From Prochlorococcus marinus str. MIT 0918 (GTDB lineage Bacteria > Cyanobacteriota > Cyanobacteriia > PCC-6307 > Cyanobiaceae): a stretch of DNA of 64,000 bases. Under the pieces are notes generated by a model that saw only the letters and a list, made by a program, of their open reading frames with translations, searched no databases and was not told where the DNA came from. A program made the translations under genes and the position numbers. Below are positions 1 through 10,119 of this stretch, piece by piece. Location: contig NZ_CP114780.1 of the NCBI RefSeq assembly GCF_027359415.1, positions 1,510,764 to 1,574,763 on the forward strand, written 5' to 3'. Position 1 is the first letter of the stretch. Each line of letters begins with the position of its first letter.

Positions 1-449
1 AAATCAAGAAGTGCTTGGCTTGGGTGACTATGGAGCCCATCTCCACCATTCAGTATGGAGACCTGTTTTTGGGTTTTATCGAAAAAATTCGCAATTTGCT
101 CAGGTACACCAGCGCTCGCATGACGAACAATGAGAATATCAGCTCCCATTGCTACATAAGTTAGAGCAGTGTCTAGAGGTGTTTCTCCTTTACTTAAAGC
201 GCTAGTAGATGGAGAAAATGATTGAATATCTGCTGATAGACGTTTTGCGGCAAGTTCAAAACTACTTCTGGTTCTTGTACTTGGTTCGAAAAATAAAGTT
301 GTTATTAAGCGTCCTTGCAATGCTGGCAATTTTCTAGAACCAGATTTTGGAAGTAATTTAAATCTATTGGTAAGTTCTAGAACAGTTTTATAGTCTTCAA
401 GAGAGAAGGACGATAAATCTAAAATATGTTTGTGCTTCCAGTTACTCAT
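1..449 (-). CDS. pyrB: Aspartate carbamoyltransferase catalytic chain (N-terminal part, cut by window edge)
   Basis: PyrB joins carbamoyl phosphate to aspartate, the committed step of pyrimidine synthesis in the cytosol. About 149 residues are visible, from an ATG at 449 down to the window edge. The carbamoyl-phosphate loop [10 protein letters not shown] lies at residues 55-64, and the [15 protein letters not shown] stretch comes near the edge. The start overlaps the stop of the upstream glycosylase gene in an ATGA arrangement, which suggests co-transcription and coupled translation. The missing C-terminal half simply lies outside the window, so there is no sign of a broken gene. Identity is near certain from the motif. 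Confidence 0.96.
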   Translation of the reverse strand, partial: MSNWKHKHILDLSSFSLEDYKTVLELTNRFKLLPKSGSRKLPALQGRLITTLFFEPSTRTRSSFELAAKRLSADIQSFSPSTSALSKGETPLDTALTYVAMGADILIVRHASAGVPEQIANFFDKTQKQVSILNGGDGLHSHPSQALLD

Positions 450-1057
450 GGAGCTTTGTGAGGGGTTGGTGTCCAAGCTAAATGCCTAGGAGGAGTCCTG
501 TCTCCTTTAGATCTTTTGCTTACACTTCGACTAGTTTTTAAATACCATCTCCAAGGTAAATCTTTGCCCTTTGAAATTCCTATTCTTGTTGTTTGAATAA
601 TTTCATGCATATTGGTAGCTGATGGGTTTTGACTTAGCCATATACCATTCTCTATTGAGATAGGACAATTGTCATTGCTTCTATTTAATCCAAATCTATT
701 TGCTAATAATCCTGGCCCTGAAGCAATACGTTCATTTTCATTAGGAATTGCTATTGCTCTAAGGAGAACTCCACTAGCCCAATCATCTTTATCTGTAACT
801 ATGTTGACACAGTGATAAATGCCATAAGTTAAATAAACATATAAACGTCCAGGCTCTCCAAAAAGAGTTTCATTTTTTGAGTTTCTACTTTTGTAACCAT
901 GACATGCTTCTTCTTCTTGGGAATAAGCTTCTGTTTCTACAATTACTCCCCAAAGAAGTCTTTGATTCGATTGTCTTTTAATGAGTAAACAACCAATTAA
1001 ATCTCTTGCAACAACTTTTGCTGGCCTAGAATAGAAGCAGTTTGGGAGAGGAGAAAT
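446..1057 (-). CDS. 3-methyladenine DNA glycosylase (MPG/AAG family), non-canonical start
   Basis: This base-excision repair enzyme removes alkylated purines. The reading frame contains the family hallmarks [15 protein letters not shown], which carries the catalytic glutamate, followed by [18 protein letters not shown] and the late [13 protein letters not shown] segment. The frame is closed upstream by TAA TAG at 1072-1067. Between those stops and the conserved [13 protein letters not shown] segment there is no ATG, GTG or TTG. The only plausible initiators are ATT at 1057 or ATA at 1063. I placed the start at ATT, but this is an inference. The 3' end overlaps the pyrB start by three bases. 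Family assignment is firm; the exact start is not. Confidence 0.85.
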   Translation of the reverse strand: MSPLPNCFYSRPAKVVARDLIGCLLIKRQSNQRLLWGVIVETEAYSQEEEACHGYKSRNSKNETLFGEPGRLYVYLTYGIYHCVNIVTDKDDWASGVLLRAIAIPNENERIASGPGLLANRFGLNRSNDNCPISIENGIWLSQNPSATNMHEIIQTTRIGISKGKDLPWRWYLKTSRSVSKRSKGDRTPPRHLAWTPTPHKAP

Positions 1058-1222
1058 AGTTATTTGCTATTAAAGATAAATGGACTAAGTAAATTATTTT
1101 TATTTAGAATATATTTCAATTTTATAAAGTCATAAATTAAAATGGATTAAGTTTCATTTTAATTGAAAAACTTTTAATAGTAAAGGATTCATGTTGAAAA
1201 CCTCTTCTTAATTACTAATTTT

Positions 1223-1969
1223 ATGCGCTTAGATCTTTCTACTTGGCAAGAAGTTGAAGAATATTTAAAAAATTGCAAAGGGATTATTTTGCCTATTGGA
1301 TCTACTGAACAACATGGACCAACTGGCGCAATAGGAACGGATGCTTTAACTGCGAAATCTATAGCACTTGCGGTGGGGAAAAGAACAGGAGTATATGTTG
1401 CTCCTGTTCAGGCATATGGGATGGCTGAGCATCATCTTGGATTCCCAGGGACTATGAGTTTGCAGCCTTCAACTTTACTGCAATTAATTCATGACCTTGT
1501 TTTATCTCTTGCTAAAAATGGGTTTGAGAGGATTTTCATTATTAATGGTCATGGAGGAAATATTTCTACAATTAAATCTGCATTTGCCCAGGCCTATAGC
1601 ACTGCATCAAAATTAGAATTACCAGTGGCTAATTCTTTAAGATGTAAAATTGTTAGTTGGTTCATGACGCCTGAAGTATTAAGAGAAGCTAGATCGTTAT
1701 ATGGAGATAAGGAAGGCCAACATGCCACTCCTAGTGAAATAGCTATTACTCTTTATTTGCATCCCGATTTAATACAAAAGCAATGTAAGCTTCCTCCGCC
1801 TGCCAAATCAGGACCTATATATGATAGTCAGGACTTCAAGAGGAGATATCCTGATGGAAGAATGGGGTCAGACCCTTATCTAGCCAAGCCTGAGCATGGC
1901 AAAATGTTCCTTGACAAAGCAACTATTGCTTTGAGTACGGATTTAGTAAATTTCCTAAAAGAGTTATGA
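1223..1969 (+). CDS. Creatininase-family amidohydrolase
   Basis: This 248-residue protein belongs to the creatinine amidohydrolase family, whose members hydrolyse cyclic amides or formamides with two metal ions. The N-terminal GSTEQHGP motif, the aspartate in GTDALTA, the AEHHLGFPGT segment and the INGHGGN motif supply the expected metal ligands. The cyanobacterial substrate cannot be read from sequence. Known relatives act on creatinine, on the formamide in riboflavin/F420 synthesis, or on mycofactocin precursors. The stop overlaps the gatC start by four bases (ATGA), so the two genes are probably co-transcribed. Confidence 0.85.
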   Translation: MRLDLSTWQEVEEYLKNCKGIILPIGSTEQHGPTGAIGTDALTAKSIALAVGKRTGVYVAPVQAYGMAEHHLGFPGTMSLQPSTLLQLIHDLVLSLAKNGFERIFIINGHGGNISTIKSAFAQAYSTASKLELPVANSLRCKIVSWFMTPEVLREARSLYGDKEGQHATPSEIAITLYLHPDLIQKQCKLPPPAKSGPIYDSQDFKRRYPDGRMGSDPYLAKPEHGKMFLDKATIALSTDLVNFLKEL

Positions 1970-2259
1970 GTAAAATTACTCCTGAAGATGTTCGCAAGGT
2001 TGCTAAACTTGCTCGATTAGAAATTTCTGAAGAAGATGTGAGTATTTATACATCCCAACTTGAGAAGATATTGGAATATGTTGCTCAATTAGATAATATT
2101 AATACTGATAATATTCCACCAACAACAAGGGCAGTAGAGGTAGTAAATGTATTGAGGGAAGATACAGTAACTAAAGAAATTGATAGGGAAGAATTGCTTA
2201 ACTTAGCTCCTGAAAGGGAAGGTGAGTTTTATAAAGTCCCGAAAATACTTTCGGATTGA
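1966..2259 (+). CDS. gatC: Asp-tRNA(Asn)/Glu-tRNA(Gln) amidotransferase subunit C
   Basis: GatC is the small subunit that stabilises the GatAB complex, which converts misacylated Glu-tRNA(Gln) to Gln-tRNA(Gln). At 97 residues it has the normal length. The N-terminal ITPEDVRKVAKLARLEISEED and the C-terminal APEREGEFYKVPKIL are standard for the family. It overlaps the upstream creatininase-family gene by four bases and ends one base before the convergent crtR stop. The gatA and gatB partners are not in this window. Confidence 0.96.
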   Translation: MSKITPEDVRKVAKLARLEISEEDVSIYTSQLEKILEYVAQLDNINTDNIPPTTRAVEVVNVLREDTVTKEIDREELLNLAPEREGEFYKVPKILSD

Positions 2260-2260
2260 T

Positions 2261-3295
2261 TTAATTAATTTTTTCTGGTATCACTGCAGTTTTATGTAAG
2301 AGGTAAATCCATCTTTTTTTCCATTTTATACCTGGTAGAATTTTGGCTAATGGCCTCATTCTACTTCTACTTTTTTTGTGACTTCTTATTCCTAAAAGAA
2401 TATCGTATAAGAAATTAAATCCATCTTTTTTAGATTCAAAAATTCCCATTCTTTGAGGTGAGCCTTTGAGGTCTAAGAGTGGTTTAGTTACTTCATAAGC
2501 TGATTTATATTCAAACCAAGGAATAGAAGGCCATAAATGATGAACAAGGTGATAATTTTGACCCATTATTAGTATATTCATTAAGCGACTAGGATAAACC
2601 CTTGCATTCTTCCATTTGTTGCGCGCTAGGAATGGGCGATGAGGAAGATAATCAAAAAATATTCCTAGTGTTACACCAACCATAAGAGCGGGTCCAAACC
2701 ATAAGTTATAGACAACATTCATGAAATTAAACTTTATACCAGCCAGTACAATTGTGATAAAAATAGCCCGCTCAATTCCCCATTGCATGAGTTCATATTT
2801 TCGCCAAAGTTTTCTTTGAAAAAAGAAATACTCATGGTAAAAAAATCTTGGAGCAATTAACCATACTGGGCCAAAAGTACTCACTATGTGATCTGGGTCA
2901 TTTTTTGGATCATTTACATGTGAGTGATGTTGGAGATGAACTCTTGTAAACACTGGGAAGCTAAAGCCTAATAAAATTGCAGCACCATGCCCCATTATTT
3001 GATTGATCCACTTATTGGGATGAGCTGCTTTATGACATGCATCGTGAATAACAGTTCCTTCCATATGCAAAGCAAGAAAGGCAAGACCAACTAATAAAGG
3101 TAAAGGCCAGACCCCTCTGTACCATTGCCAAATTGCCAAATAAGCTATTGCATAGCCACCTAAAAATAAACCTAATGTAGGGTTGAATTTACCAGGGGGA
3201 TCTAAATATTCTTGAATTTGCTTTTGCCAAAAAGCTGTTGATTGAAATTTGTTAGATACTTCTTCTTCTTTAGTGACATTTAACCTTTTGTTCAT
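2261..3295 (-). CDS. crtR: Beta-carotene hydroxylase (CrtR type)
   Basis: This membrane di-iron hydroxylase adds 3-hydroxyl groups to beta-carotene rings to make zeaxanthin, a photoprotective pigment. Three histidine boxes typical of the fatty-acid-desaturase fold are visible: HDACH and HLQHH in the first half and HLVHH near two-thirds of the length. Hydrophobic segments lie between them. A TTG at 3313 would extend the protein by six residues. I prefer the ATG at 3295, giving 344 residues. The gene is convergent with gatC and separated from it by one base. Confidence 0.9.
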   Translation of the reverse strand: MNKRLNVTKEEEVSNKFQSTAFWQKQIQEYLDPPGKFNPTLGLFLGGYAIAYLAIWQWYRGVWPLPLLVGLAFLALHMEGTVIHDACHKAAHPNKWINQIMGHGAAILLGFSFPVFTRVHLQHHSHVNDPKNDPDHIVSTFGPVWLIAPRFFYHEYFFFQRKLWRKYELMQWGIERAIFITIVLAGIKFNFMNVVYNLWFGPALMVGVTLGIFFDYLPHRPFLARNKWKNARVYPSRLMNILIMGQNYHLVHHLWPSIPWFEYKSAYEVTKPLLDLKGSPQRMGIFESKKDGFNFLYDILLGIRSHKKSRSRMRPLAKILPGIKWKKRWIYLLHKTAVIPEKIN

Positions 3296-3357
3296 TGTTC
3301 TTTTCAAGTGCAAACTCTAAACGAACTCATATTCATACTTTCTATCTTAATAAACAA

Positions 3358-3439
3358 TGCCCACCGGGAGACTTGAACTCCCACGACATAAGTCACTGGT
3401 ACCTAAAACCAGCGCGTCTACCAATTCCGCCAGATGGGC
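3358..3439 (-). tRNA. tRNA-Leu (UAG)
   Basis: An 82-nt cloverleaf is readable on the minus strand. The 7-bp acceptor pairs GCCCATC with GGTGGGC and is followed by discriminator A. The anticodon stem CTGGT/ACCAG encloses loop TTTAGGT with anticodon TAG. The extra-long variable arm is expected for leucine tRNAs, and the T-arm holds GTTCAAGTC. CCA is not encoded. The gene stands alone downstream of the crtR 5' end. Confidence 0.96.
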
Positions 3440-3637
3440 CAATGGATCTCGGAAATTCTGCTCCCTGATCTTCTATTACTATAGCGGTTGACAAGGCAAT
3501 TTTTAAGCTTGTTAGATACGTTGGATCTACCTTTTAGATAAAACCAACGTCTTCTAAAGCAATGAGACACTTTTATTTTAAAGGTTTTAATTGCATGTAA
3601 GTTTTTATTTTGCGTCCGAACCTAAAGCCATTGCGTC

Positions 3638-3643
3638 TATAAT
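3638..3643 (+). promoter_or_regulatory. Putative -10 element very close to the next ATG
   Basis: A perfect TATAAT hexamer ends eight bases before the ATG at 3652. If it is used, transcription would start within about two bases of the start codon. No good -35 box was seen at normal spacing. In a genome this AT-rich the match could be chance. Confidence 0.35.
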
Positions 3644-3651
3644 CCCCTGAG

Positions 3652-4248
3652 ATGGGCTTATTCTCTGATTTTAGACAAAATAGAGACATCTATGGGGCTA
3701 AGAAAATTATGTTGGCAGTTCTGATTGGAGATCTTTCAATTGCTTTTGGTTTTGTTGTTCTTTTACTACCGATTTTGATTAAGGAACTTAGTCGACCGAA
3801 AGATACTGTGTTAGGCGCTTTAATAATGCTTTTTGGATTGACCTTGATTACAAATCACGAAAGATTTGTTGGATCTCCAATGCTTGTAGTTCTTTTTACA
3901 TCATTGATAATTTCTAGGCTTTCTTATGAAGTCTCGGTCCAAAGATGGGAGCAGCTTAGTTCTCAAGAAAAGGGAAATTTTAAGTCTTTTAATAAATGGA
4001 AAAATAGTTTTCAAGAGAATTTTTCTGCTGTAGGAAAAATGGCTTCTATTTTTGTTGAACTGTTGAAATTTAAAAAGAAGCCAAGTCCAATCCAAAAAAA
4101 GTGGGTTCGTCCAGAGAATAAATCAGGAAATGATTTTTCTCAGCTAAAGCAGGTGGGATCTATTGAGGGTAAGATTGAAAAAGAAAAATTATTATCAGAT
4201 CAGCTCTCAAAGCCAACTTCAGGAAATACTACTTCTGACGCTTCATAA
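3652..4248 (+). CDS. Conserved cyanobacterial membrane protein, possibly Ycf66-like
   Basis: This 198-residue protein of unknown function has strongly hydrophobic stretches at about residues 20-42, 52-68 and 74-90. A lysine- and serine-rich hydrophilic tail follows, probably disordered and cytoplasmic. The arrangement of a helix pair, a charged turn after LSRPKD, a third helix and then an EVSVQRWEQL segment recalls the Ycf66 N-terminal domain, but the match is judged by eye and weak. It lies 23 bases upstream of ileS on the same strand and may be co-transcribed with it. Confidence 0.6.
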   Translation: MGLFSDFRQNRDIYGAKKIMLAVLIGDLSIAFGFVVLLLPILIKELSRPKDTVLGALIMLFGLTLITNHERFVGSPMLVVLFTSLIISRLSYEVSVQRWEQLSSQEKGNFKSFNKWKNSFQENFSAVGKMASIFVELLKFKKKPSPIQKKWVRPENKSGNDFSQLKQVGSIEGKIEKEKLLSDQLSKPTSGNTTSDAS

Positions 4249-4271
4249 TCTTTATTTAATCAAATTTCACC

Positions 4272-7184
4272 GTGAATCAAGATAAAAAAATGGATGCAGA
4301 TAATTCTCCTTCTTATAAAGAGACGTTAAACCTCTTACAAACCAATTTTGGTATGCGTGCTAACGCCACTGTTCGTGAGCCAGAACTTCAAAAGTTTTGG
4401 GAAGAGAAAGGCATTGATTTTGAACTTGGAATTAATAATGATGGCCCAATTTTTACATTGCATGATGGCCCTCCTTATGCAAATGGTCCTCTTCATATGG
4501 GACATGCACTTAATAAGGTTTTAAAGGACATAATCAATAAATTTAAGATTATGAGGGGGTATAAAGTGCGATTTATACCTGGTTGGGACTGTCATGGATT
4601 GCCTATTGAATTAAAAGTCCTTCAAACACTTGAAAAAAAAGATCGCGATGTCTTGACCCCATTTAAATTAAGAAAAAAGGCTGCTGCCTATGCGCGCAAA
4701 CAAATTTCTAACCAAAAAGAGGGCTTTCGTAGATGGGGAATTTGGGGCGATTGGAATAACCCTTATTTAACTCTTGAAAAAGAATATGAATCAGCACAAA
4801 TTAAATTATTTGGGGAAATGGTCCTTAAAGGTCATATATATAGGGGGCTTAAACCTGTACATTGGAGTCCAAGTTCCAGGACTGCTCTTGCTGAAGCAGA
4901 GTTAGAGTATCCAGAAGGCCATACAAGTCCAAGTATATATGTTGCTTTTAATGTAATAAAACTTCCCGATTCTTTGCGCCTGAATCTTGCAGAAGAAGGA
5001 TTGCAATTACCTATTGATGAAAAAGAATTATGTGCGATCTTAAAAGTTGCCATATGGACAACTACGCCATGGACTTTACCTGCTAATACAGCAGTGGCTT
5101 TAAATAAAGATATTGAATATGTTTTTGCTCGAGATATATCTTCAGGACACATTTTAATTTTGGCTGCTGACCTTATAGATTTAGTAAGCAAGGATATTGA
5201 TCGAGAGTTAGAAGTTTTAGCAGTAGTCAAAGGTTTAAGTCTTGAGGGAGCTATTTATCAACATCCATTATTTAATATAAATAACCCTTTTGTTTTAGGA
5301 GATAATTATATTACGACCCAATCTGGTACTGGCATAGTTCATACAGCGCCTGGTCATGGTATTGATGATTTTAAAACAGGAATAAAGTATAATTTACCTA
5401 TAATTTGTCCTGTAGATCATAGGGGGTTCTTTACTTCTGAGGCAGGTCAGTTTGAGGGCTTAAATGTTCTAAAAGATGCTAACCAATCTATTATCAATGC
5501 TTTAACTAAATCAGGCAACTTATTAAAGGAAAAGTCATATCAACATAAGTATCCTTATGATTGGCGAACAAAAAAACCAACAATTTTTCGTGCAACTCAA
5601 CAATGGTTCGCTTCGGTTAAAGGATTCCGAACTGATGCTTTAAATGCCATTAATAAAGTTGAATGGCTACCTTCAACTGGTAAAAAGAGAATCAAGTCAA
5701 TGGTCTCTGATAGAGGCGACTGGTGTATTTCTAGACAAAGAACTTGGGGAGTACCTATTCCAGTTTTTTATTCTAAAACAGGCGATGAAGTGCTTTTGAA
5801 TAAAGATACTTTGAAACATATTTATAATTTAATTCGAATTAATGGTTCTGATATTTGGTGGCAATTAGAAGTATCGGAACTATTGCCTGAATCTTATAAA
5901 GATCAAGCTGATAAATGGATAAAAGGAACAGATACTATGGATGTTTGGTTTGACTCAGGATCTAGTTGGGCTGCAGTAACCAAGCAAACTGACAATTTAA
6001 ATTTTCCTGCAGATTTGTATTTGGAAGGATCAGATCAACATCGTGGTTGGTTTCAATCTTCTTTGCTTACATCAGTAGCAGTTAATCAAAACGCACCCTA
6101 TTTAAAAGTTTTAACCCATGGCTTTGCTTTAGATGAAAATGGTCGAAAGATGAGTAAGTCATTGGGTAACATTGTGGATCCTTTAGTGATTATTAATGGC
6201 GGAAAAAATCAGAAAATAGAGCCTGCTTTTGGCGCAGATGTTCTAAGGTTATGGGTTAGTTCTGTTGATTATTCAGTTGATGTTCCAATAGGTGGAAATA
6301 TTTTAAAACAATTATCAGATGTTTATAGAAAGGTCAGAAATACTTCTCGTTACCTTTTAGGTAACTTACATGATTTTAATCCATTAAAATATGAAGTGAA
6401 TATTGAAGAATTACCAATTTTAGATCGCTGGATGTTAAATAGAACAGCTGATGTTATTGATCAAGTCTCAATAGCATTTGAAAAATATGAGTTTTCAAAA
6501 TTTTTTCAAATTTTACAAAGTTTTTGTGTTGTTGATTTATCTAATTTTTATTTGGATATAGCTAAGGACCGTCTATATGTTAGTGCTCCATCTGATTTCA
6601 ATAGAAGATCTTGCCAATATGTATTGTCTCAAATAGTAGAAAGCTTATCTGGATTAATTGCACCAGTATTATGTCATATGGCAGAAGATATATGGCAGAA
6701 CATTCCTTATGAATTAAAAGAAGAATCTGTTTTTCAGCGTGGTTGGCCTAATGCCCCAGAATCCTGGAAAGATGATTCATATAATAAATCAGTAAATTTA
6801 ATTAGAGAATTAAGAAGTTCAGTTAATCGTGGTCTAGAAGATTGTCGCACAAGACAAAAGTTAGGGTCATCTCTTGAAGCATCAGTTCGAATTCATCCCA
6901 ATAATCCTTTACTTCAAGAAGCTTTGGATTATTTACAACATAAAGGGAATTTTGAAATTGATAATTTGTCGAATTGGTTAATTGTTTCTAATGTACAAAT
7001 TGGGGGTGAACCATGGGCTGAAGTATTATTTAACGAAGATAATGATATGGCTATTATTGAGATAGCAAAATCCAGAGGGATCAAATGTGAAAGGTGTTGG
7101 CATTATAAAATTGATATTGGTGAGCATAAAGATCACCCAAGGCTATGTAATCGATGTGTAGATATTTTTGAGCGATTAAGTTGA
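4272..7184 (+). CDS. ileS: Isoleucyl-tRNA synthetase
   Basis: IleS is the class I synthetase that charges tRNA-Ile. At 970 residues it has the usual bacterial length. The HIGH motif appears as HMGH within [13 protein letters not shown] and the KMSKS loop is intact. An editing domain lies between them, and the C-terminus carries a zinc-binding CERCW...CNRC cluster. I kept the GTG at 4272; an in-frame ATG at 4290 is a good alternative, since the first residues are not conserved. It follows the Ycf66-like gene by 23 bases. Confidence 0.98.
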   Translation: MNQDKKMDADNSPSYKETLNLLQTNFGMRANATVREPELQKFWEEKGIDFELGINNDGPIFTLHDGPPYANGPLHMGHALNKVLKDIINKFKIMRGYKVRFIPGWDCHGLPIELKVLQTLEKKDRDVLTPFKLRKKAAAYARKQISNQKEGFRRWGIWGDWNNPYLTLEKEYESAQIKLFGEMVLKGHIYRGLKPVHWSPSSRTALAEAELEYPEGHTSPSIYVAFNVIKLPDSLRLNLAEEGLQLPIDEKELCAILKVAIWTTTPWTLPANTAVALNKDIEYVFARDISSGHILILAADLIDLVSKDIDRELEVLAVVKGLSLEGAIYQHPLFNINNPFVLGDNYITTQSGTGIVHTAPGHGIDDFKTGIKYNLPIICPVDHRGFFTSEAGQFEGLNVLKDANQSIINALTKSGNLLKEKSYQHKYPYDWRTKKPTIFRATQQWFASVKGFRTDALNAINKVEWLPSTGKKRIKSMVSDRGDWCISRQRTWGVPIPVFYSKTGDEVLLNKDTLKHIYNLIRINGSDIWWQLEVSELLPESYKDQADKWIKGTDTMDVWFDSGSSWAAVTKQTDNLNFPADLYLEGSDQHRGWFQSSLLTSVAVNQNAPYLKVLTHGFALDENGRKMSKSLGNIVDPLVIINGGKNQKIEPAFGADVLRLWVSSVDYSVDVPIGGNILKQLSDVYRKVRNTSRYLLGNLHDFNPLKYEVNIEELPILDRWMLNRTADVIDQVSIAFEKYEFSKFFQILQSFCVVDLSNFYLDIAKDRLYVSAPSDFNRRSCQYVLSQIVESLSGLIAPVLCHMAEDIWQNIPYELKEESVFQRGWPNAPESWKDDSYNKSVNLIRELRSSVNRGLEDCRTRQKLGSSLEASVRIHPNNPLLQEALDYLQHKGNFEIDNLSNWLIVSNVQIGGEPWAEVLFNEDNDMAIIEIAKSRGIKCERCWHYKIDIGEHKDHPRLCNRCVDIFERLS

Positions 7185-7252
7185 AGTTTTCTTTTTTAAG
7201 CTTGTAAGACCAGGTCCAAATTACTTAAATATAAATACTGCAAGCCTTATGT

Positions 7253-7864
7253 TTAAAATCCTCCAGAAATTCTTCCTTGTTTAGGTAAACGTATAAAGAC
7301 CCATTGAATTATCCCTACACAATATATAATTAAAGCTAAGTAACCAATAAATGCAGCCATTCCTTCTGTCCAGTTTGCTCCAAAAAGAAAACTGAAGATA
7401 TTTTTTAACATCACATTTAAATTTGCTGGTGCTTCTTTCCAATAACTACAGATCTTACTTATGTTTCCATTCATACAAGTTAAACTTTGAAATGTTAATG
7501 AAGCATATAAACAGCAAAATATACTTAATGACCACCTCCAAACTCTTACAACAAAAGGTAGTGGTTTCCAAGGAGGTAATTCGTTTAGCTCCTCGTTAAG
7601 ATCTATCCAAAACCAAATAGATATTATCATTAGTAATGGTGATAAAAAAGAAGTCCAATAACCAATAGATCTATTCCCAGTTAAAAGAAGCATGCTGATC
7701 ACCATCAAACTGGATACTTTCCAATAAATTGATAAAAGTCTGAGAATAGATACTTCTTTTTTGATCGAAGACCATATAAAAAGGACTAATGGTAGGCCGA
7801 ATGCAAAAGTTGCTCCTAGCCTATAGGTCAACCAAACAAGAATTTGGTATGAAATTTCTGTCAA
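7253..7864 (-). CDS. DUF3177-family membrane protein
   Basis: This 203-residue protein of unknown function appears restricted to cyanobacteria. It has about five hydrophobic segments spread over its length, tryptophan-rich loops such as WIDLNEELNELPPWKPLPF, and a short basic C-terminus. It fits the DUF3177 family, judged by recall of sequence style and by its position next to trmB, an arrangement I recall from marine picocyanobacteria. It is divergent from trmB across an 87-nt gap and convergent with ileS. Confidence 0.75.
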   Translation of the reverse strand: MTEISYQILVWLTYRLGATFAFGLPLVLFIWSSIKKEVSILRLLSIYWKVSSLMVISMLLLTGNRSIGYWTSFLSPLLMIISIWFWIDLNEELNELPPWKPLPFVVRVWRWSLSIFCCLYASLTFQSLTCMNGNISKICSYWKEAPANLNVMLKNIFSFLFGANWTEGMAAFIGYLALIIYCVGIIQWVFIRLPKQGRISGGF

Positions 7865-7951
7865 TTTTGAAAGCTTCTCATTTAATTATTATCAACCCTC
7901 ATCGGCCTTGTTTAGGATGAAAAAAATAAATTCTCAAAAAGCTTCTACATA

Positions 7952-8590
7952 GTGCGTCAACATGTCAATCCATTGAGCCGTTTCTTTCAGCTAGAAAATG
8001 AGTTACCTGGGCCAGTTGAATTATTTGAGAATGGAGATTTGCCAATACATTTAGATATTGGTTGTGCCAGAGGTAGGTTCCTTTTTGACATGGCCTCTTT
8101 TTACAGAGGATGGAATTATGTAGGTCTTGAGATTCGAAGGCCTCTTGTTGTGGCTGCAGAAAAAGAACGTCTGGAGTTACAATTAAGAAATTTAAAGTTT
8201 TTATTTTGCAATGCAAATGTAAGCCTTGAGAAATGGCTTGCAAAGTTAAATGTTGGTCAATTGAAGAGAGTCTCTATACAATTTCCAGATCCTTGGTATA
8301 AAACACGGCACAAAAAACGTAGGCTTTTACAGCCTTCTTTCCTTTCTTTGCTGTCAAGACATTTGGTAGCTGGGTCTGAACTTTTTATTCAAAGTGATGT
8401 CTTAAGTATTATGCAAGAAATGGTTCAGGTTATAGATATTAGTCAAAATTTTGATAGCAAACACAATGATGATCAATTAGATATGATCAAAAACCCTTTT
8501 AAGTTTTCTACTGAAAGAGAAAGTTATGCTATTAAAAAAGGCTTGGTAATTTATCGTAAATCTTATCGTAGGAATTCTAATGGATTTTGA
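7952..8590 (+). CDS. trmB: tRNA (guanine-N7)-methyltransferase
   Basis: TrmB places m7G at position 46 in the tRNA variable loop, using SAM. The SAM-binding motif [15 protein letters not shown] sits at about residues 34-48. The diagnostic [16 protein letters not shown] segment, which recognises tRNA, follows in the second half. At 212 residues the length is normal. The start is GTG at 7952. The gene is convergent with glmM. Confidence 0.95.
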   Translation: MRQHVNPLSRFFQLENELPGPVELFENGDLPIHLDIGCARGRFLFDMASFYRGWNYVGLEIRRPLVVAAEKERLELQLRNLKFLFCNANVSLEKWLAKLNVGQLKRVSIQFPDPWYKTRHKKRRLLQPSFLSLLSRHLVAGSELFIQSDVLSIMQEMVQVIDISQNFDSKHNDDQLDMIKNPFKFSTERESYAIKKGLVIYRKSYRRNSNGF

Positions 8591-8620
8591 ATAAATATCT
8601 TTTTGTCAAATAAAAGATTA

Positions 8621-10012
8621 TTACATTTTTGAGATTTCTTCAGAAGCTGTCTTTGATATTTTATGAGCCCATTCTTCTACTAATTGAGAATCTTGTGATT
8701 CTATCATTACCCTAAGTAATGATTCGGTCCCACTTTTTCTAATAAAAATACGACCTTCATTTCCAAGTTCTAACTGTGCTTTCTTTATAATTGACTGAAA
8801 GCTTTCTGATTTAGTTGTGAAACTATCTTTGATATGTGGTGCTAAAGGAATATTTATTAACCTTTGTGGATATGGGGTAAAACTTTCATCTAACCAATCT
8901 GATAGTTCTATACCTTTCTCATTGCACATATTTGCTAGTTGAAGTGCAGTTAATAATCCATCTCCACACAATCCATTGATTTTTGTAAGAATGTGCCCCG
9001 ATTGCTCACCTCCAAGACTTGCTTGGGTTTTTAGCATTGTTTCATGAACATATTTATCTCCAACTGCAGTTCTCTCTAAGACTCCACCCCTTTTAACCCA
9101 AGCCTTTTCAAACCCTAGATTAGACATCATGGTTGCAACAAGTCTTTGTTTTGGAAGAATTGCTTTTTCTTGAAGATTTGAGCCCCATAAATAAAGTATA
9201 TGATCCCCATCTAGAACCCGACCCTTCTTATCAATTGCAATTACACGATCAGCATCACCATCAAAAGCAAACCCCATTTGAGAATTAGTTTCCTGAACAG
9301 CTTTTTTAATATCGCTAAGATTAGTTGAACCACAATTCACATTGATTTTTCTTCCATTTGGTTGACTATTGATGCAAATTACTTTTGCACCTAAAGCTGT
9401 AAATATTTCTTTTCCGCAGGCAGTTGCAGATCCCCAGCAAAGGTCAAGAACAATAGGAATCTTGTTAAGACTATCTATTCTAACTGTGCCGAGGAGACTT
9501 TCTTTGTAATCTTTTAGAAGATCATTACGACTGTAAGCATTACCTAAAGTTAAAGTTTCATCAAAAGCAATTCTCTTCTGGAGACTTGCTTCTAGAAATT
9601 TTTGTTTATCTGAGCTAATTTTCTCGCCATTCGAGTCGAAAATTTTGATTCCATTATCTTTTGGAGGATTATGGCTTGCTGAGACCATTAGACCACCTGC
9701 GGCATCAATGCTTTTAATTAAATGTGGGATTGTTGGAGTTGGACATAGGCCTATTGTGAAAACATCTCTTCCATTTGCCATTAACCCAGCAGATAATTCA
9801 GAAACTATTTGCCCGCTGCTTTCTCTTGAATCTTGTCCTATTAGAATCGGCCCTTTTTTCGGGAGCACGTAATGAGTGCAATACCCAACTTCTTTTATAA
9901 GATTTCCTTTCAATAAATTTCTAGCTTCTCCACGGATTCCATCTGTACCAAAGAGAAATTCATTTCCTGTCTCTTGGTTTCTGCCAACAGGATGCAATGC
10001 ATTGTTGGTCAT
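8621..10012 (-). CDS. glmM: Phosphoglucosamine mutase
   Basis: GlmM interconverts glucosamine-6-P and glucosamine-1-P on the route to UDP-GlcNAc, for peptidoglycan and lipid A. It shows GTDGIRG at the N-terminus, the active-site serine loop VSASHNPPKDNG, the metal-binding DGDADR, the GEQSGH sugar-specificity loop and a C-terminal RKSGTESLLRVM phosphate site. The frame opens at 10045, but I prefer the ATG at 10012 (463 residues), because the extra N-terminal residues are not family-like. A second, distinct hexose-phosphate mutase lies near 43 kb. Confidence 0.95.
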   Translation of the reverse strand: MTNNALHPVGRNQETGNEFLFGTDGIRGEARNLLKGNLIKEVGYCTHYVLPKKGPILIGQDSRESSGQIVSELSAGLMANGRDVFTIGLCPTPTIPHLIKSIDAAGGLMVSASHNPPKDNGIKIFDSNGEKISSDKQKFLEASLQKRIAFDETLTLGNAYSRNDLLKDYKESLLGTVRIDSLNKIPIVLDLCWGSATACGKEIFTALGAKVICINSQPNGRKINVNCGSTNLSDIKKAVQETNSQMGFAFDGDADRVIAIDKKGRVLDGDHILYLWGSNLQEKAILPKQRLVATMMSNLGFEKAWVKRGGVLERTAVGDKYVHETMLKTQASLGGEQSGHILTKINGLCGDGLLTALQLANMCNEKGIELSDWLDESFTPYPQRLINIPLAPHIKDSFTTKSESFQSIIKKAQLELGNEGRIFIRKSGTESLLRVMIESQDSQLVEEWAHKISKTASEEISKM

Positions 10013-10119
10013 GGAAAACAAATAATAATTTTTAACTAAAAACAAACATTAGCTCAAATAGAAACATTTTCCTTACAATTCCTTCTGAAAATGTCAAAGT
10101 AATTGTAAAACGCTGTTTT

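Noticed and set aside
3358-3439. tRNA genes as possible island integration sites
   Set aside because: No integrase, phage-like genes or direct repeats of tRNA ends were seen beside the tRNA-Leu, tRNA-Arg or tRNA-Met genes.
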